Shown here piece by piece: positions 29,333 to 37,261 of a stretch of DNA of 64,000 nt. A model generated the notes under the pieces. It saw only the letters and a program-made list of their open reading frames with translations, was not told where the DNA came from and ran no database searches. The position numbers were made by a program, and so were the translations under genes. Numbering within the stretch: position 1 is the first letter of the stretch; each line of letters opens with the position of its first letter. The DNA comes from Paenibacillus xylanexedens (GTDB taxonomy: Bacteria > Bacillota > Bacilli > Paenibacillales > Paenibacillaceae). The DNA lies in assembly GCF_001908275.1 (NCBI RefSeq), contig NZ_CP018620.1, positions 3,410,001 to 3,474,000 of the forward strand. The letters are read 5' to 3'.

Positions 29333-30127
29333 ATGAAAGTTTTGTTTATTGGTGACATTGTAGGTAACGTGGGACGTAAGGCATTAAAGGAAAATTTACC
29401 ATACCTGAAATCGAAGTATAAGCCACATGTGGTGATTGTGAATGGTGAAAATGCGGCAGCAGGTCGTGGTATTACCGGTGCAATCGCAAATGAGTTTTTC
29501 AACTGGGGTGTACATGGTATTACACTTGGTAATCATACTTGGGACAATAAGGATATTTTTGATTTTATAGATGATGAGCCCCGCATGATTCGTCCAGCGA
29601 ACTTTCCACCAGGAACACCAGGACGAGGGTACACGGTTGTCAAAGGCGAAGGGAAAGAGCTAGCGATTGTCAATCTTCAAGGAAGAACGTTCCTGCCTGC
29701 TCTGGATTGTCCATTCCGTGTAGCTGATGAAATTGTAGATGAGCTGCGCCAAGACCATAAATGTATTTTGGTCGATATGCATGCTGAAGCGACGTCAGAA
29801 AAGATTGCCATGGGATGGCATCTGGATGGACGTGCGTCTCTCGTTGTAGGTACACATACGCATGTACAAAGTAATGATGATCGGATTTTGCCTGGAGGAA
29901 CAGCTTACTTGACGGATGCAGGCATGGTAGGGCCTCGTGACGGCATATTGGGTATGGAGCGTGAGGCCGTGTTGCGTAAGTTCTACACCCAGCTACCTGT
30001 ACGTTTTGTTGTAGATGATGGCAAATGGCACTTCCATGGTGTTTTTGTTGAAATTGATGAAGCCACAGGTGCGGCAACACGCATCGAAAAAATTCGTCTG
30101 ACGGAGGACGAGTGGCGCATGGAATAG
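29333..30127 (+). CDS. ymdB: YmdB-like metallophosphoesterase (2',3'-cNMP phosphodiesterase)
   Basis: 264 residues, ATG after GGAGGCGG. Metal-binding motifs are visible: FIGDIVGNVGR (Asp at residue 8), VNGENAAAGRGI (Glu, Asn near 39-40), LGNHTWDN near 67, and HAEATSEK and VGTHTHVQS further on. The family (DUF64, PF13277) hydrolyses 2',3'-cyclic nucleotides. In B. subtilis YmdB affects biofilm and motility decisions and lies downstream of rny, as here. Confidence 0.95.
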   Translation: MKVLFIGDIVGNVGRKALKENLPYLKSKYKPHVVIVNGENAAAGRGITGAIANEFFNWGVHGITLGNHTWDNKDIFDFIDDEPRMIRPANFPPGTPGRGYTVVKGEGKELAIVNLQGRTFLPALDCPFRVADEIVDELRQDHKCILVDMHAEATSEKIAMGWHLDGRASLVVGTHTHVQSNDDRILPGGTAYLTDAGMVGPRDGILGMEREAVLRKFYTQLPVRFVVDDGKWHFHGVFVEIDEATGAATRIEKIRLTEDEWRME

Positions 30128-30167
30128 GGGTATTGTCCCAATTTGCAGGGAAACCCGTCTAAAAAGA

Positions 30168-30192
30168 AGGAATTTTTTTGCCTCCCGCGAAT
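30168..30192 (+). promoter_or_regulatory. Candidate sigma-H promoter of spoVS
   Basis: AGGAATT at 30168-30174 and GAAT at 30189-30192 follow the sigma-H pattern (AGGAWWT, then GAAT). spoVS of B. subtilis is sigma-H dependent, so the site and gene agree. Confidence 0.6.
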
Positions 30193-30244
30193 AACATCTA
30201 GTAAGTGGAAACAAACTTTCAACATTCCCAGGGAGGTACTTACC

Positions 30245-30505
30245 ATGGATGTATTAAAAGTTTCAGCAAAGTCCAATCCTAATTCTGTAGCCGGCGCTCT
30301 TGCAGGGGTTCTTCGTGAACGTGGAAATGCTGAACTGCAGGCAATTGGAGCGGGAGCACTGAACCAAGCCATTAAAGCGGTAGCGATAGCCCGGGGATTT
30401 GTAGCACCAAGTGGAGTTGACCTGATTTGTATTCCAGCTTTTACAGACATTGTGATCGACGGCGAGGACCGAACGGCCATTAAGCTGATTGTGGAGCCCA
30501 GATAA
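30245..30505 (+). CDS. spoVS: Stage V sporulation protein S
   Basis: 86 residues, exactly the family length, with GGGAGGT before ATG 30245. The sequence starts MDVLKVSAKSNPNSVAGALAG and ends AIKLIVEPR, strongly typical of SpoVS. It has an Alba-like fold that may bind nucleic acid and is needed for coat assembly and progression of sporulation in B. subtilis. Flanked by its own promoter and terminator. Confidence 0.98.
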   Translation: MDVLKVSAKSNPNSVAGALAGVLRERGNAELQAIGAGALNQAIKAVAIARGFVAPSGVDLICIPAFTDIVIDGEDRTAIKLIVEPR

Positions 30506-30522
30506 TACATGCAGTATGCATT

Positions 30523-30553
30523 GAACCTGTTTACGATGTAGACAGGTTTTTTG
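30523..30553 (+). terminator. Terminator after spoVS
   Basis: AACCTGT...ACAGGTT with a loop containing TACGATGTA, followed by TTTTT. Confidence 0.8.
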
Positions 30554-30589
30554 CGTTTTTTTACAATAACATATGGAGGAGGGTTTAAG

Positions 30590-31591
30590 ATGTCCATGTC
30601 TGATTGGCGTGTAGCTGATTTTCACTGTGATGCACTGAGCAAAATTTTGATGCAGCCTGCTCTTCCATTCCAAGATGCTCCACAACTGGATGTGAACTTG
30701 CAACGTTTGAAAGAGGGGAATGTAGGGTTGCAGGCGTTCGCCATCTATTTACCCGAAGTACTTGGCAGAGGCAAGTTTGAACATGTGATGGGGCAGTTGG
30801 AGATCTATCGTAGACGTGTGGAGAGAAGTCAGGAGCGGCCTGGCGGCACACAGACGTTGTTATGGCGTGAACAGGTGGCTCAGGTGGGGCAAACAGGGGG
30901 GCCGTGGGGATTAATCACACTGGAGGGTGTGGATGGCCTGGAGGGCAACCTGTTCTATCTGGAGTTATGTTATCAGATGGGCGTTCGAATTATTGGACTA
31001 ACGTGGAATTATGCCAATTGGGCGGCTGACGGAGTAATGGAGAAGCGTGGAGCAGGTCTGACCGAGAAGGGGAAGGAACTGGTGCGCCAGTGTAATGAAA
31101 TCGGAATGCTGCTCGACGTGTCACATCTGACAGAGAAAGGTTTCTGGGAACTGGCTGACTTGAGTAAACGTCCTTTTATCGCCTCCCACTCCAACAGTTA
31201 CAGTGTATGTCCCCATGTGCGTAATCTGAAAGATGATCAGATTCAGGCTATCATTGCCCGGGAAGGGCGGATTGGACTGACGTTTGTACCCTGGTTTGTC
31301 AAGCAGGAGGGTGAGGTACGTATAGAAGATCTGCTGCCTCATATTGAGGAGATTTGTTCTCTCGGCGGGCAGCATCATCTGATGATGGGGTCTGATTTTG
31401 ATGGAATTTCAACGTATATTCAGAGACTTGAACATTCAGGACATTATCCGAGACTGACGGAAATCCTGCTCAAGCATTATGATGAACATTTAGTGCGCGG
31501 CTGGTTGTGGGGGAATGCGATGAGTTATCTGGGGGAACACTTGCCAGAGAGCAATCCGAAGATGCAGATGAAGGGGAATTCCATGAAATAG
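30590..31591 (+). CDS. Membrane dipeptidase (peptidase M19 family)
   Basis: A zinc dipeptidase of the renal-dipeptidase family, 333 residues from ATG 30590 (GGAGGAGGG upstream). The HxD zinc motif FHCDALSK lies near residue 12, the metal glutamate in LEGVDGLEGN near 110, and histidines in DVSHLTEKG and FIASHSNS near 180-205. GSDFDG is near 268. Such enzymes cleave dipeptides, including D-amino acid dipeptides. The gene lies between spoVS and pduL; no signal peptide is visible, so it is probably cytoplasmic. Confidence 0.93.
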   Translation: MSMSDWRVADFHCDALSKILMQPALPFQDAPQLDVNLQRLKEGNVGLQAFAIYLPEVLGRGKFEHVMGQLEIYRRRVERSQERPGGTQTLLWREQVAQVGQTGGPWGLITLEGVDGLEGNLFYLELCYQMGVRIIGLTWNYANWAADGVMEKRGAGLTEKGKELVRQCNEIGMLLDVSHLTEKGFWELADLSKRPFIASHSNSYSVCPHVRNLKDDQIQAIIAREGRIGLTFVPWFVKQEGEVRIEDLLPHIEEICSLGGQHHLMMGSDFDGISTYIQRLEHSGHYPRLTEILLKHYDEHLVRGWLWGNAMSYLGEHLPESNPKMQMKGNSMK

Positions 31592-31695
31592 TGAACTGGT
31601 GTGTGCGTTGAATGGGTTGAATTGAAACTTGTTTTCCAAATAAAGGAGGGGAATGATGGTGAAATAAGTGTATTTCATGAATTTTCACCAGTTCG

Positions 31696-31725
31696 TTTTC
31701 ATTTCACTCCAAAAAGGGGTATAAT
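31696..31725 (+). promoter_or_regulatory. Sigma-A promoter of pduL
   Basis: TTTTCA, an 18-base spacer and TATAAT, about 60 bases before the gene. Confidence 0.6.
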
Positions 31726-31784
31726 ACCATTGGATTGTTAAGAGCCTGAGTACAGGCCATAGATAAACAAGGAGTGAATTTACA

Positions 31785-32357
31785 ATGAGTAAAACAGTAC
31801 CTGTGGGCGTATCTGCCCGTCACATTCATGTATCCCAAGAGCACGTTGAAATTTTGTTTGGCAAAGGTTATGAACTGACTGAATTTAAACCTCTGTCCCA
31901 GCCTGGCCAATACGCTGCTAACGAAACTGTAGCGGTAATTGGTTCGAAAGGACAGTTTGATAAAGTGCGTATCCTCGGACCTGTTCGCCCTGAAACGCAA
32001 CTGGAGATCTCCATGACAGATTCATTTGCGATTGGTGTTAAAGCACCTGTACGTGAATCTGGAAGCATTGAAGGTACACCAGGAATCACAATTAAAGGTC
32101 CTGCTGGCGAAGTAACGATTGATAAAGGTGTTATCGTTGCTGCTCGTCACATTCACTTCCATACTTCTGATGCTGCTAAATGGGGTATCGAGGACAAACA
32201 AATGTTGAAAGTTCGTCTGGGTGGAGATCGTGGTCTGGTACTGGAAAATGTACTGGCTCGTGTATCCGATTCTTTCGCACTGGACATGCATATTGATACA
32301 GATGAGGCTAACGCTGCTGGCGCTCGTAATGGCGACACTGCTGAAATCATCGATTAA
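31785..32357 (+). CDS. pduL: Phosphate acyltransferase PduL (phosphotransacetylase type)
   Basis: Interconverts acyl-CoA and acyl-phosphate. 190 residues with two PduL beta-barrel repeats, each opening with a zinc-site motif (SARHIHVS near residue 9 and AARHIHFH near 121), plus RLGGDRGLVLENVLAR. No microcompartment shell or diol-dehydratase genes surround it and no encapsulation tail is evident. It is therefore probably a housekeeping phosphotransacetylase rather than a microcompartment enzyme. Confidence 0.93.
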   Translation: MSKTVPVGVSARHIHVSQEHVEILFGKGYELTEFKPLSQPGQYAANETVAVIGSKGQFDKVRILGPVRPETQLEISMTDSFAIGVKAPVRESGSIEGTPGITIKGPAGEVTIDKGVIVAARHIHFHTSDAAKWGIEDKQMLKVRLGGDRGLVLENVLARVSDSFALDMHIDTDEANAAGARNGDTAEIID

Positions 32358-32407
32358 TTACATGTAATAGCCTCAGCCCCCAATTATGGCGGTCTGAATA
32401 ACATATA

Positions 32408-32470
32408 AACCTGAGCACAGCCAACAGGGGCCGGTTAATTCCAGCCCTGACGGCAAGGCTCAGGTTTTTG
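32408..32470 (+). terminator. Terminator after pduL
   Basis: AACCTGAGC pairs with GCTCAGGTT across a 41-base loop that itself contains CAGGG/CCCTG; TTTTTG follows. Confidence 0.75.
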
Positions 32471-32557
32471 TGTTTTCTGAGTGCTCTTCTGAGCATGGCA
32501 TGTTTCGGATTAGACGAAGGGACATGCGCTTTGGATGTGGAACTACAGCCCAATTCA

Positions 32558-32566
32558 TGCTATAAT
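32558..32566 (+). promoter_or_regulatory. Extended -10 promoter of miaB
   Basis: TGCTATAAT, an extended -10 without a clear -35, about 100 bases before miaB. Confidence 0.5.
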
Positions 32567-32669
32567 TTGCTGTAATGCTCTTTTAATGTTCCAAGCAAGA
32601 TTTTCATGTGGAACAAGGATGAATGAACGATTTTTTATTAATAGAGGCTGTAAGGAGTGACCGAAGGAA

Positions 32670-34226
32670 ATGGCTAAAGACTCAAAAAAGGATTACTCCC
32701 AATATTTTGATTTCTCCGATGCCAAAGTAATTTCGCAAGATGAATTCAGCAAAAAGATAAGAATCCGGGGCCGTGAGATTAACATCAAATCGGAACCCAA
32801 TCATCGTCAGGAGAAACAGCGGGGCAAGGAAGACGTCCAGGTGCTTTACGAAAATGCGGTTCCCGATGAACTGAAAAACATAGGGAAAGGCAAACACTAT
32901 ATTGTATATACGTATGGATGTCAGATGAACGAGCATGACTCGGAGACCATCAAAGGCCTGCTTGAGTCTATGGGATATCAGGCTACAGAGAATCGCAAAG
33001 AAGCTGATATTATTCTGCTCAATACGTGTGCCATACGAGAAAATGCGGAAGATAAAGTATTTGGTGAGCTTGGTCACCTGAAAACGCTAAAACTTGAACG
33101 TCCGGGATTGTTACTTGGCGTATGCGGTTGTATGTCCCAAGAAGAAGGCGTCGTCAACCGAATCATGCAGAAACATGGCTTTGTGGATATGATATTTGGT
33201 ACACATAACGTGCATCGACTGCCACATCTAATCCAGGAAGCGTTGTTCAGCAAAGAAATGGTTGTTGAGGTGTGGTCCAAGGAAGGCGACATCATTGAGA
33301 ACCTGCCGAAGAAACGTGAGGGTATGCGCGGCTGGGTGAACATAATGTATGGCTGCGACAAGTTCTGTACATATTGCATTGTTCCGTTTACGCGGGGCAA
33401 AGAACGCAGCCGTCGTCCAGAAGATGTCATTGCTGAAGTTAGGGATTTGGCACGACAAGGCTTTAAGGAGATCACGCTGCTTGGTCAAAATGTGAATGCG
33501 TACGGCAAGGACTTCACCGACCTGAACTACAGCTTTGGTGACTTGATGGATGCCATTCGCCAAATTGATATTCCAAGAGTACGTTTTACAACCAGTCACC
33601 CACGTGACTTCGATGACCACTTGATTGAAGTGCTGGCCAAGGGCGGAAATCTGGTGGAGCACATTCATCTTCCGGTGCAATCTGGCAGTTCAGAAGTACT
33701 CAAACGTATGAGCCGCAAGTATAACCGGGAACACTATCTGAAGCTGGCTGACAAAATTAAAAAGGCCATCCCGGATGTTGTGTTGACAACGGATATTATT
33801 GTTGGTTTTCCGGGGGAAACGGAAGAACAGTTTGAAGATACACTTTCCCTTGTCCGTGAAGTAGGGTATGATTTTGCCTATACCTTTATTTATTCCCCGC
33901 GTGAAGGTACACCGGCTGCAGTGATGGAAGACAACGTACCGATGGAAGTGAAGAAGGAACGTTTGAAGCGCTTGAACGAAACGATCAACGAATACAGCCA
34001 CCGAAGCAATGAAGAGCAACGCGGCAAAATCGTTGAAGTGCTCGTTGAAGGCGAGAGCAAACGGAATTCCGAAGTTCTGGCAGGACGTACACGCAGCAAC
34101 AAGCTGGTGCATTTTGAAGGACCTAAAGATTTGATCGGTACTTTCGTACAAGTGGAAATCACCGATCCGATGACTTTTTATATTCGGGGCAACCTGCTCT
34201 CCGAGCCGGTAGCTGCCAATCAGTAA
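32670..34226 (+). CDS. miaB: tRNA-2-methylthio-N6-dimethylallyladenosine synthase
   Basis: A radical-SAM methylthiotransferase that modifies A37 of tRNAs reading UNN codons. 518 residues, including the extended N-terminus usual in Bacilli. The MTTase domain has [13 protein letters not shown] near residue 90 and further cysteines ([16 protein letters not shown]) for the auxiliary cluster. The radical-SAM cysteines lie in GCDKFCTYC at about 229-236, and a TRAM domain ends the protein. In B. subtilis miaB precedes ymcA, as here. Confidence 0.97.
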   Translation: MAKDSKKDYSQYFDFSDAKVISQDEFSKKIRIRGREINIKSEPNHRQEKQRGKEDVQVLYENAVPDELKNIGKGKHYIVYTYGCQMNEHDSETIKGLLESMGYQATENRKEADIILLNTCAIRENAEDKVFGELGHLKTLKLERPGLLLGVCGCMSQEEGVVNRIMQKHGFVDMIFGTHNVHRLPHLIQEALFSKEMVVEVWSKEGDIIENLPKKREGMRGWVNIMYGCDKFCTYCIVPFTRGKERSRRPEDVIAEVRDLARQGFKEITLLGQNVNAYGKDFTDLNYSFGDLMDAIRQIDIPRVRFTTSHPRDFDDHLIEVLAKGGNLVEHIHLPVQSGSSEVLKRMSRKYNREHYLKLADKIKKAIPDVVLTTDIIVGFPGETEEQFEDTLSLVREVGYDFAYTFIYSPREGTPAAVMEDNVPMEVKKERLKRLNETINEYSHRSNEEQRGKIVEVLVEGESKRNSEVLAGRTRSNKLVHFEGPKDLIGTFVQVEITDPMTFYIRGNLLSEPVAANQ

Positions 34227-34261
34227 TACACATACACACAAATAAGATGAATGATTTTTTG

Positions 34262-34440
34262 CACTTAGCGGGGTTACGCCGAGCGTAGCGAAGGTGACGG
34301 AATCGATTCTGTAGAAGCGAAGCGTTCGCCTTTGTCTCCGAATTTTAACCTTGAACAATCTTAATCGAAAAAATTCGGAGACAACAGCGATCAAAAGAAC
34401 GATCCGACACCGCAGCGGTCACTCAGCAGTCGACTGAGCT
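34262..34440. repeat. Repeat-like intergenic element with a 13-bp perfect stem
   Basis: GTCTCCGAATTTT (34334-34346) and its exact complement (34370-34382) enclose a 23-base loop. GC-rich flanks contain short inverted repeats such as GCGAAGCGTTCGC. No T run follows. Base composition differs from the neighbouring gaps. The pattern resembles dispersed repeats of Paenibacillus genomes, but only one copy lies in this window. Confidence 0.45.
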
Positions 34441-34494
34441 TAATGCAACATTGAGTTTTCATCTTATATCATCTCATAGAATGGAGCGATTTCA

Positions 34495-34944
34495 GTGGCG
34501 CAGGAAGAAGTGCAGTACAACCATTATGGAATGCCAACCTACGATACGCGCAATCTGGTCATACGCGACGACATTATGGGAAAAGCCAAAGAATTGGCTG
34601 ATATGCTCGGAACGAGTGAGGAAGTTAGACAGTTTCAACAGGCTGAAACCAAAATTCGGGATCATGAGCGCATCCAGCAATTGATTGCAACGATCAAGAA
34701 AAAACAAAAAGAGATTGTTGCTTTTGAAAGCTTCAAAAATGTGGAGATGGTCAGCAAAATTGAACAGGAAATTGAAGATCTGCAAAGCGAACTGGACAGT
34801 ATTCCATTGGTTACGGAATTCCAGCAGAGCCAGAGCGACATCAACTACTTGCTTCAACTAGTGATCTCCGTAATCCGGGATACGGTTTCTGAAAAAGTAA
34901 ACGTGGAGGCTGGAACGGATTCACCTCCGACCAGTTGCGGTTAA
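34495..34944 (+). CDS. ymcA: YmcA (RicA) family protein
   Basis: 149 residues, GTG start after GGAG. Helical, Glu/Lys/Gln-rich sequence of the YlbF/YmcA family (EVRQFQQAETKIRDHERIQQLI, then LLQLVISVIRDTVSEKVN). In B. subtilis YmcA forms a complex with YlbF and YaaT that binds iron-sulphur clusters and acts with RNase Y in mRNA maturation and in sporulation and biofilm control. Only one cysteine is present (near the C-terminus, TSCG), fewer than I recall for the B. subtilis protein. Position after miaB supports the call. Confidence 0.9.
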   Translation: MAQEEVQYNHYGMPTYDTRNLVIRDDIMGKAKELADMLGTSEEVRQFQQAETKIRDHERIQQLIATIKKKQKEIVAFESFKNVEMVSKIEQEIEDLQSELDSIPLVTEFQQSQSDINYLLQLVISVIRDTVSEKVNVEAGTDSPPTSCG

Positions 34945-34952
34945 ATGACGGA

Positions 34953-34983
34953 AGGGTGCGGACGCTGTCCGCGCCTTTTTTGA
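34953..34983 (+). terminator. Terminator after ymcA
   Basis: GGGTGCGGAC pairs with GTCCGCGCC around a GCT loop, followed by TTTTTT. Confidence 0.88.
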
Positions 34984-35153
34984 TATTACATAACCGTTAA
35001 CATGGAGTGGCTATCGCCAAGTACTCGGAATATAATTCCAAGCAAAGCTCCACGCTGTGGGGTTATTTTGTGTGGCGCAGCTGATTTTTAATGATAAAGG
35101 CACATGACATCAAGAGAGCTTGATACGTACAGTGAATAAAGGAGAAATGAATA

Positions 35154-35558
35154 ATGAGCATTTTGGACAAAATGGTGGAAGACGGAGACGGACGATTCTG
35201 GGGATTTCTCGGATGTCGTTATATTAAAGGAGACGGCAAAGAAGTACAGATCGCGTTGACAGCAGGCGAACATCATACCAACTCCATGGGGATTATTCAT
35301 GGGGGTGTATTAACTTCACTGATGGATCAGGCGATGGGTATGGTTGCAACAGCAGCAATGGAAGTAGACGGCTGTGTGACAACGAATCTGAACGTACATT
35401 TTCTTGCACCAATGAAACAAGGGGAATTAACGGTGACAGCTACGGTACTGCATCAAGCAGGACGCAGTGTTACGACTCAATCGGAGGTTCGTGATGCATC
35501 GGGCACGTTGGGATGTATGGCTACGGCGACATTCCGCATAGCACGCCCGAGAACGTAA
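35154..35558 (+). CDS. PaaI-type hotdog thioesterase
   Basis: 134 residues, ATG after AAAGGAG. Hotdog-fold motifs: HTNSMGIIHGGVLTSLMDQAMGMVA (the HGG segment and Asp of the PaaI family, near 44-65) and VTTNLNVHFLAPMKQGELTVTA. It is predicted to hydrolyse acyl-CoA thioesters in the cytoplasm; the substrate cannot be read. In B. subtilis cotE follows ymcA, so this is lineage-specific context. Confidence 0.9.
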   Translation: MSILDKMVEDGDGRFWGFLGCRYIKGDGKEVQIALTAGEHHTNSMGIIHGGVLTSLMDQAMGMVATAAMEVDGCVTTNLNVHFLAPMKQGELTVTATVLHQAGRSVTTQSEVRDASGTLGCMATATFRIARPRT

Positions 35559-35574
35559 CGCATGAATCCTGCGG

Positions 35575-35602
35575 TTGACAAAAGATATTATTATGTCATA
35601 AT
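35575..35602 (+). promoter_or_regulatory. Promoter with overlapping palindrome before the NAD salvage cluster
   Basis: TTGACA at 35575-35580, a 16-base spacer and CATAAT at 35597-35602. A perfect palindrome ATTATG-T-CATAAT (35590-35602) covers the -10 element and is a candidate operator, possibly for the NrtR-like protein encoded next. Confidence 0.6.
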
Positions 35603-35636
35603 GAAATTATCAAAATGAAAATAGTCGGTGGTGCCC

Positions 35637-36440
35637 ATGAGCGAAAACTACGAACACTTCAATGCAGAGAGCGACGAACAAGCAGCACGTGCTTATAGTT
35701 CCCAAAAATATCGTACCCCCGATGGTGTTCCTGCGGATATCGTTATGTTCACCTTAACCAAGCGGGAGCGCAAGACGGTGACGAAGACACTTCCCATTCG
35801 GGAACTGAAAGTGATGCTGATCAAGCGCAAAGGCTGGCCCTTTGCAGGCAGATGGGCATTACCCGGGGGATTTTGTCAGGAGAATGAATCCATCTATGGT
35901 GCAGCTAAGCGTGAGCTGATGGAAGAGACAGGTGTAGATGGTGGACATCTGGAGTACTTAAATGTATACAGTCAGCCGGGTCGTGACCCGAGGGGCTGGA
36001 TTATCTCTCACGCATTTTTCGCGCTTGTGGAAGAATGGATGCTGGATCAACGCCAAGCAGCAGATGATGCTGAGGATGTTGGATTGTTCACCATCCAGGA
36101 GGCGCTGCAAGAACTGGAACTGGCCTTTGATCACAGAACAATCATCGAAGACGCTTATCGACGTATTCAACAGCAGATGCTGGAAACGACGATTGCTCGT
36201 CAGTTCCTGCCACGTGATTTTACATTAAGTGAATTATATCAGGTTATTCAAAGTGTTGTACCGGATTTTGAAGAACCAAACTTCATTCGCAAGATTACGT
36301 CTACCCGCAGCCGTAAAGGCATTGTGGAAGAAGTAAGAGATGAAGAGGGGAACCTGGTGAGTTCCAACCAGTACTCGCAGCGTCCGGCGCAGTTATATCG
36401 TTTTACAGAACTCGTACCACGCCTGTCCATCTACACGTAA
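35637..36440 (+). CDS. Nudix hydrolase with C-terminal winged helix, NrtR-like
   Basis: 267 residues from ATG 35637 (GGTGG upstream). An N-terminal Nudix domain has a complete Nudix box at about 77-99 (GGFCQENESIYGAAKRELMEETG), so hydrolysis may be retained. The C-terminal part from about 180 (FTLSELYQVIQSVVPDFEEPNFIRKI) resembles the winged-helix domain of NrtR repressors of NAD metabolism. Because pncA and pncB follow, the protein is probably an ADP-ribose-sensing regulator, an ADP-ribose pyrophosphatase, or both. The promoter carries a palindrome over its -10 element. Confidence 0.85.
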   Translation: MSENYEHFNAESDEQAARAYSSQKYRTPDGVPADIVMFTLTKRERKTVTKTLPIRELKVMLIKRKGWPFAGRWALPGGFCQENESIYGAAKRELMEETGVDGGHLEYLNVYSQPGRDPRGWIISHAFFALVEEWMLDQRQAADDAEDVGLFTIQEALQELELAFDHRTIIEDAYRRIQQQMLETTIARQFLPRDFTLSELYQVIQSVVPDFEEPNFIRKITSTRSRKGIVEEVRDEEGNLVSSNQYSQRPAQLYRFTELVPRLSIYT

Positions 36441-36507
36441 TAAGGTGTAGATGTGTCAATCTGATTGAATCAGGATCAACCATTTCTGGGCTAAGGGAGT
36501 GTTGACG

Positions 36508-37065
36508 ATGAAAGCACTGATTGTCATTGATTTTACGAAGGATTTTGTGACAGGTTCTTTGCCTGTAGGTCAGCCAGCAGTAGAGATCGAAGAGACGATT
36601 GCAGCTGTAACCGAGGCCTACTGTAAGAACAAACATGAGGTAATCATGGCTGTGGATCTACACGAAGAAAATGATCCTTATCACCCGGAGACTGTACTTT
36701 TCCCACCTCATAACATCAGAAATACGGAGGGAAGACAGTTATATGGTCGTCTTGCCCGAGTGATGGAAGAACGGAAAACAGATATACAGTGGATGGATAA
36801 GACCAGATATAGTGCATTCTGTGGGACCGATCTGGAACTCAGACTGCGTGCACGTGGTATTACGGATATTGCACTAATTGGGGTATGCACGGATATTTGC
36901 ATATTGCATACCGCAGTGGACGCTTACAATAAAGGTTTTCATATTACGGTATATGAAGATGCAGTTGCCAGCTTCAATCCGGCAGGGCATGAGTGGGCAC
37001 TTGGACATTTTCGTTCCAGCCTTGGTGCTTCGGTGGTTAAGGCGAGCGAGACGGTCTTGGCTTAA
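36508..37065 (+). CDS. pncA: Nicotinamidase/isochorismatase family hydrolase
   Basis: 185 residues from ATG 36508 (AAGGGAG upstream). The isochorismatase-type triad is visible: Asp8 in IVIDFTKDF, a lysine in MDKTRYSAF near 97, and cysteine in IGVCTDICIL near 133. The metal-site residues of nicotinamidase appear in AVDLHEENDPYHPE. It would deamidate nicotinamide to nicotinate, the substrate of the pncB product encoded next, so it fits a salvage operon. Confidence 0.9.
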   Translation: MKALIVIDFTKDFVTGSLPVGQPAVEIEETIAAVTEAYCKNKHEVIMAVDLHEENDPYHPETVLFPPHNIRNTEGRQLYGRLARVMEERKTDIQWMDKTRYSAFCGTDLELRLRARGITDIALIGVCTDICILHTAVDAYNKGFHITVYEDAVASFNPAGHEWALGHFRSSLGASVVKASETVLA

Positions 37066-37261
37066 TTTTCTCCATAGTCATGTTTGGTTAACTCCATGTT
37101 AGGAACCGGATGAATGTGGTGAATGGTGTATAGAGTTTTTTTCGGGAGACTTGTTTGTTAATACGGATGAACAGAATCATGAAGAATAAGTCTCCATATG
37201 TTAACCCATGTTCACAGATGAAATCTGGGGGCACGAGCGGAAGTCAGAGAGGATGAGACAA

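Noticed and set aside
33690..34394. Minus-strand open frame of 234 codons over the end of miaB and the repeat-like element
   Set aside because: No ribosome site or family resemblance; most of it is the complement of miaB.
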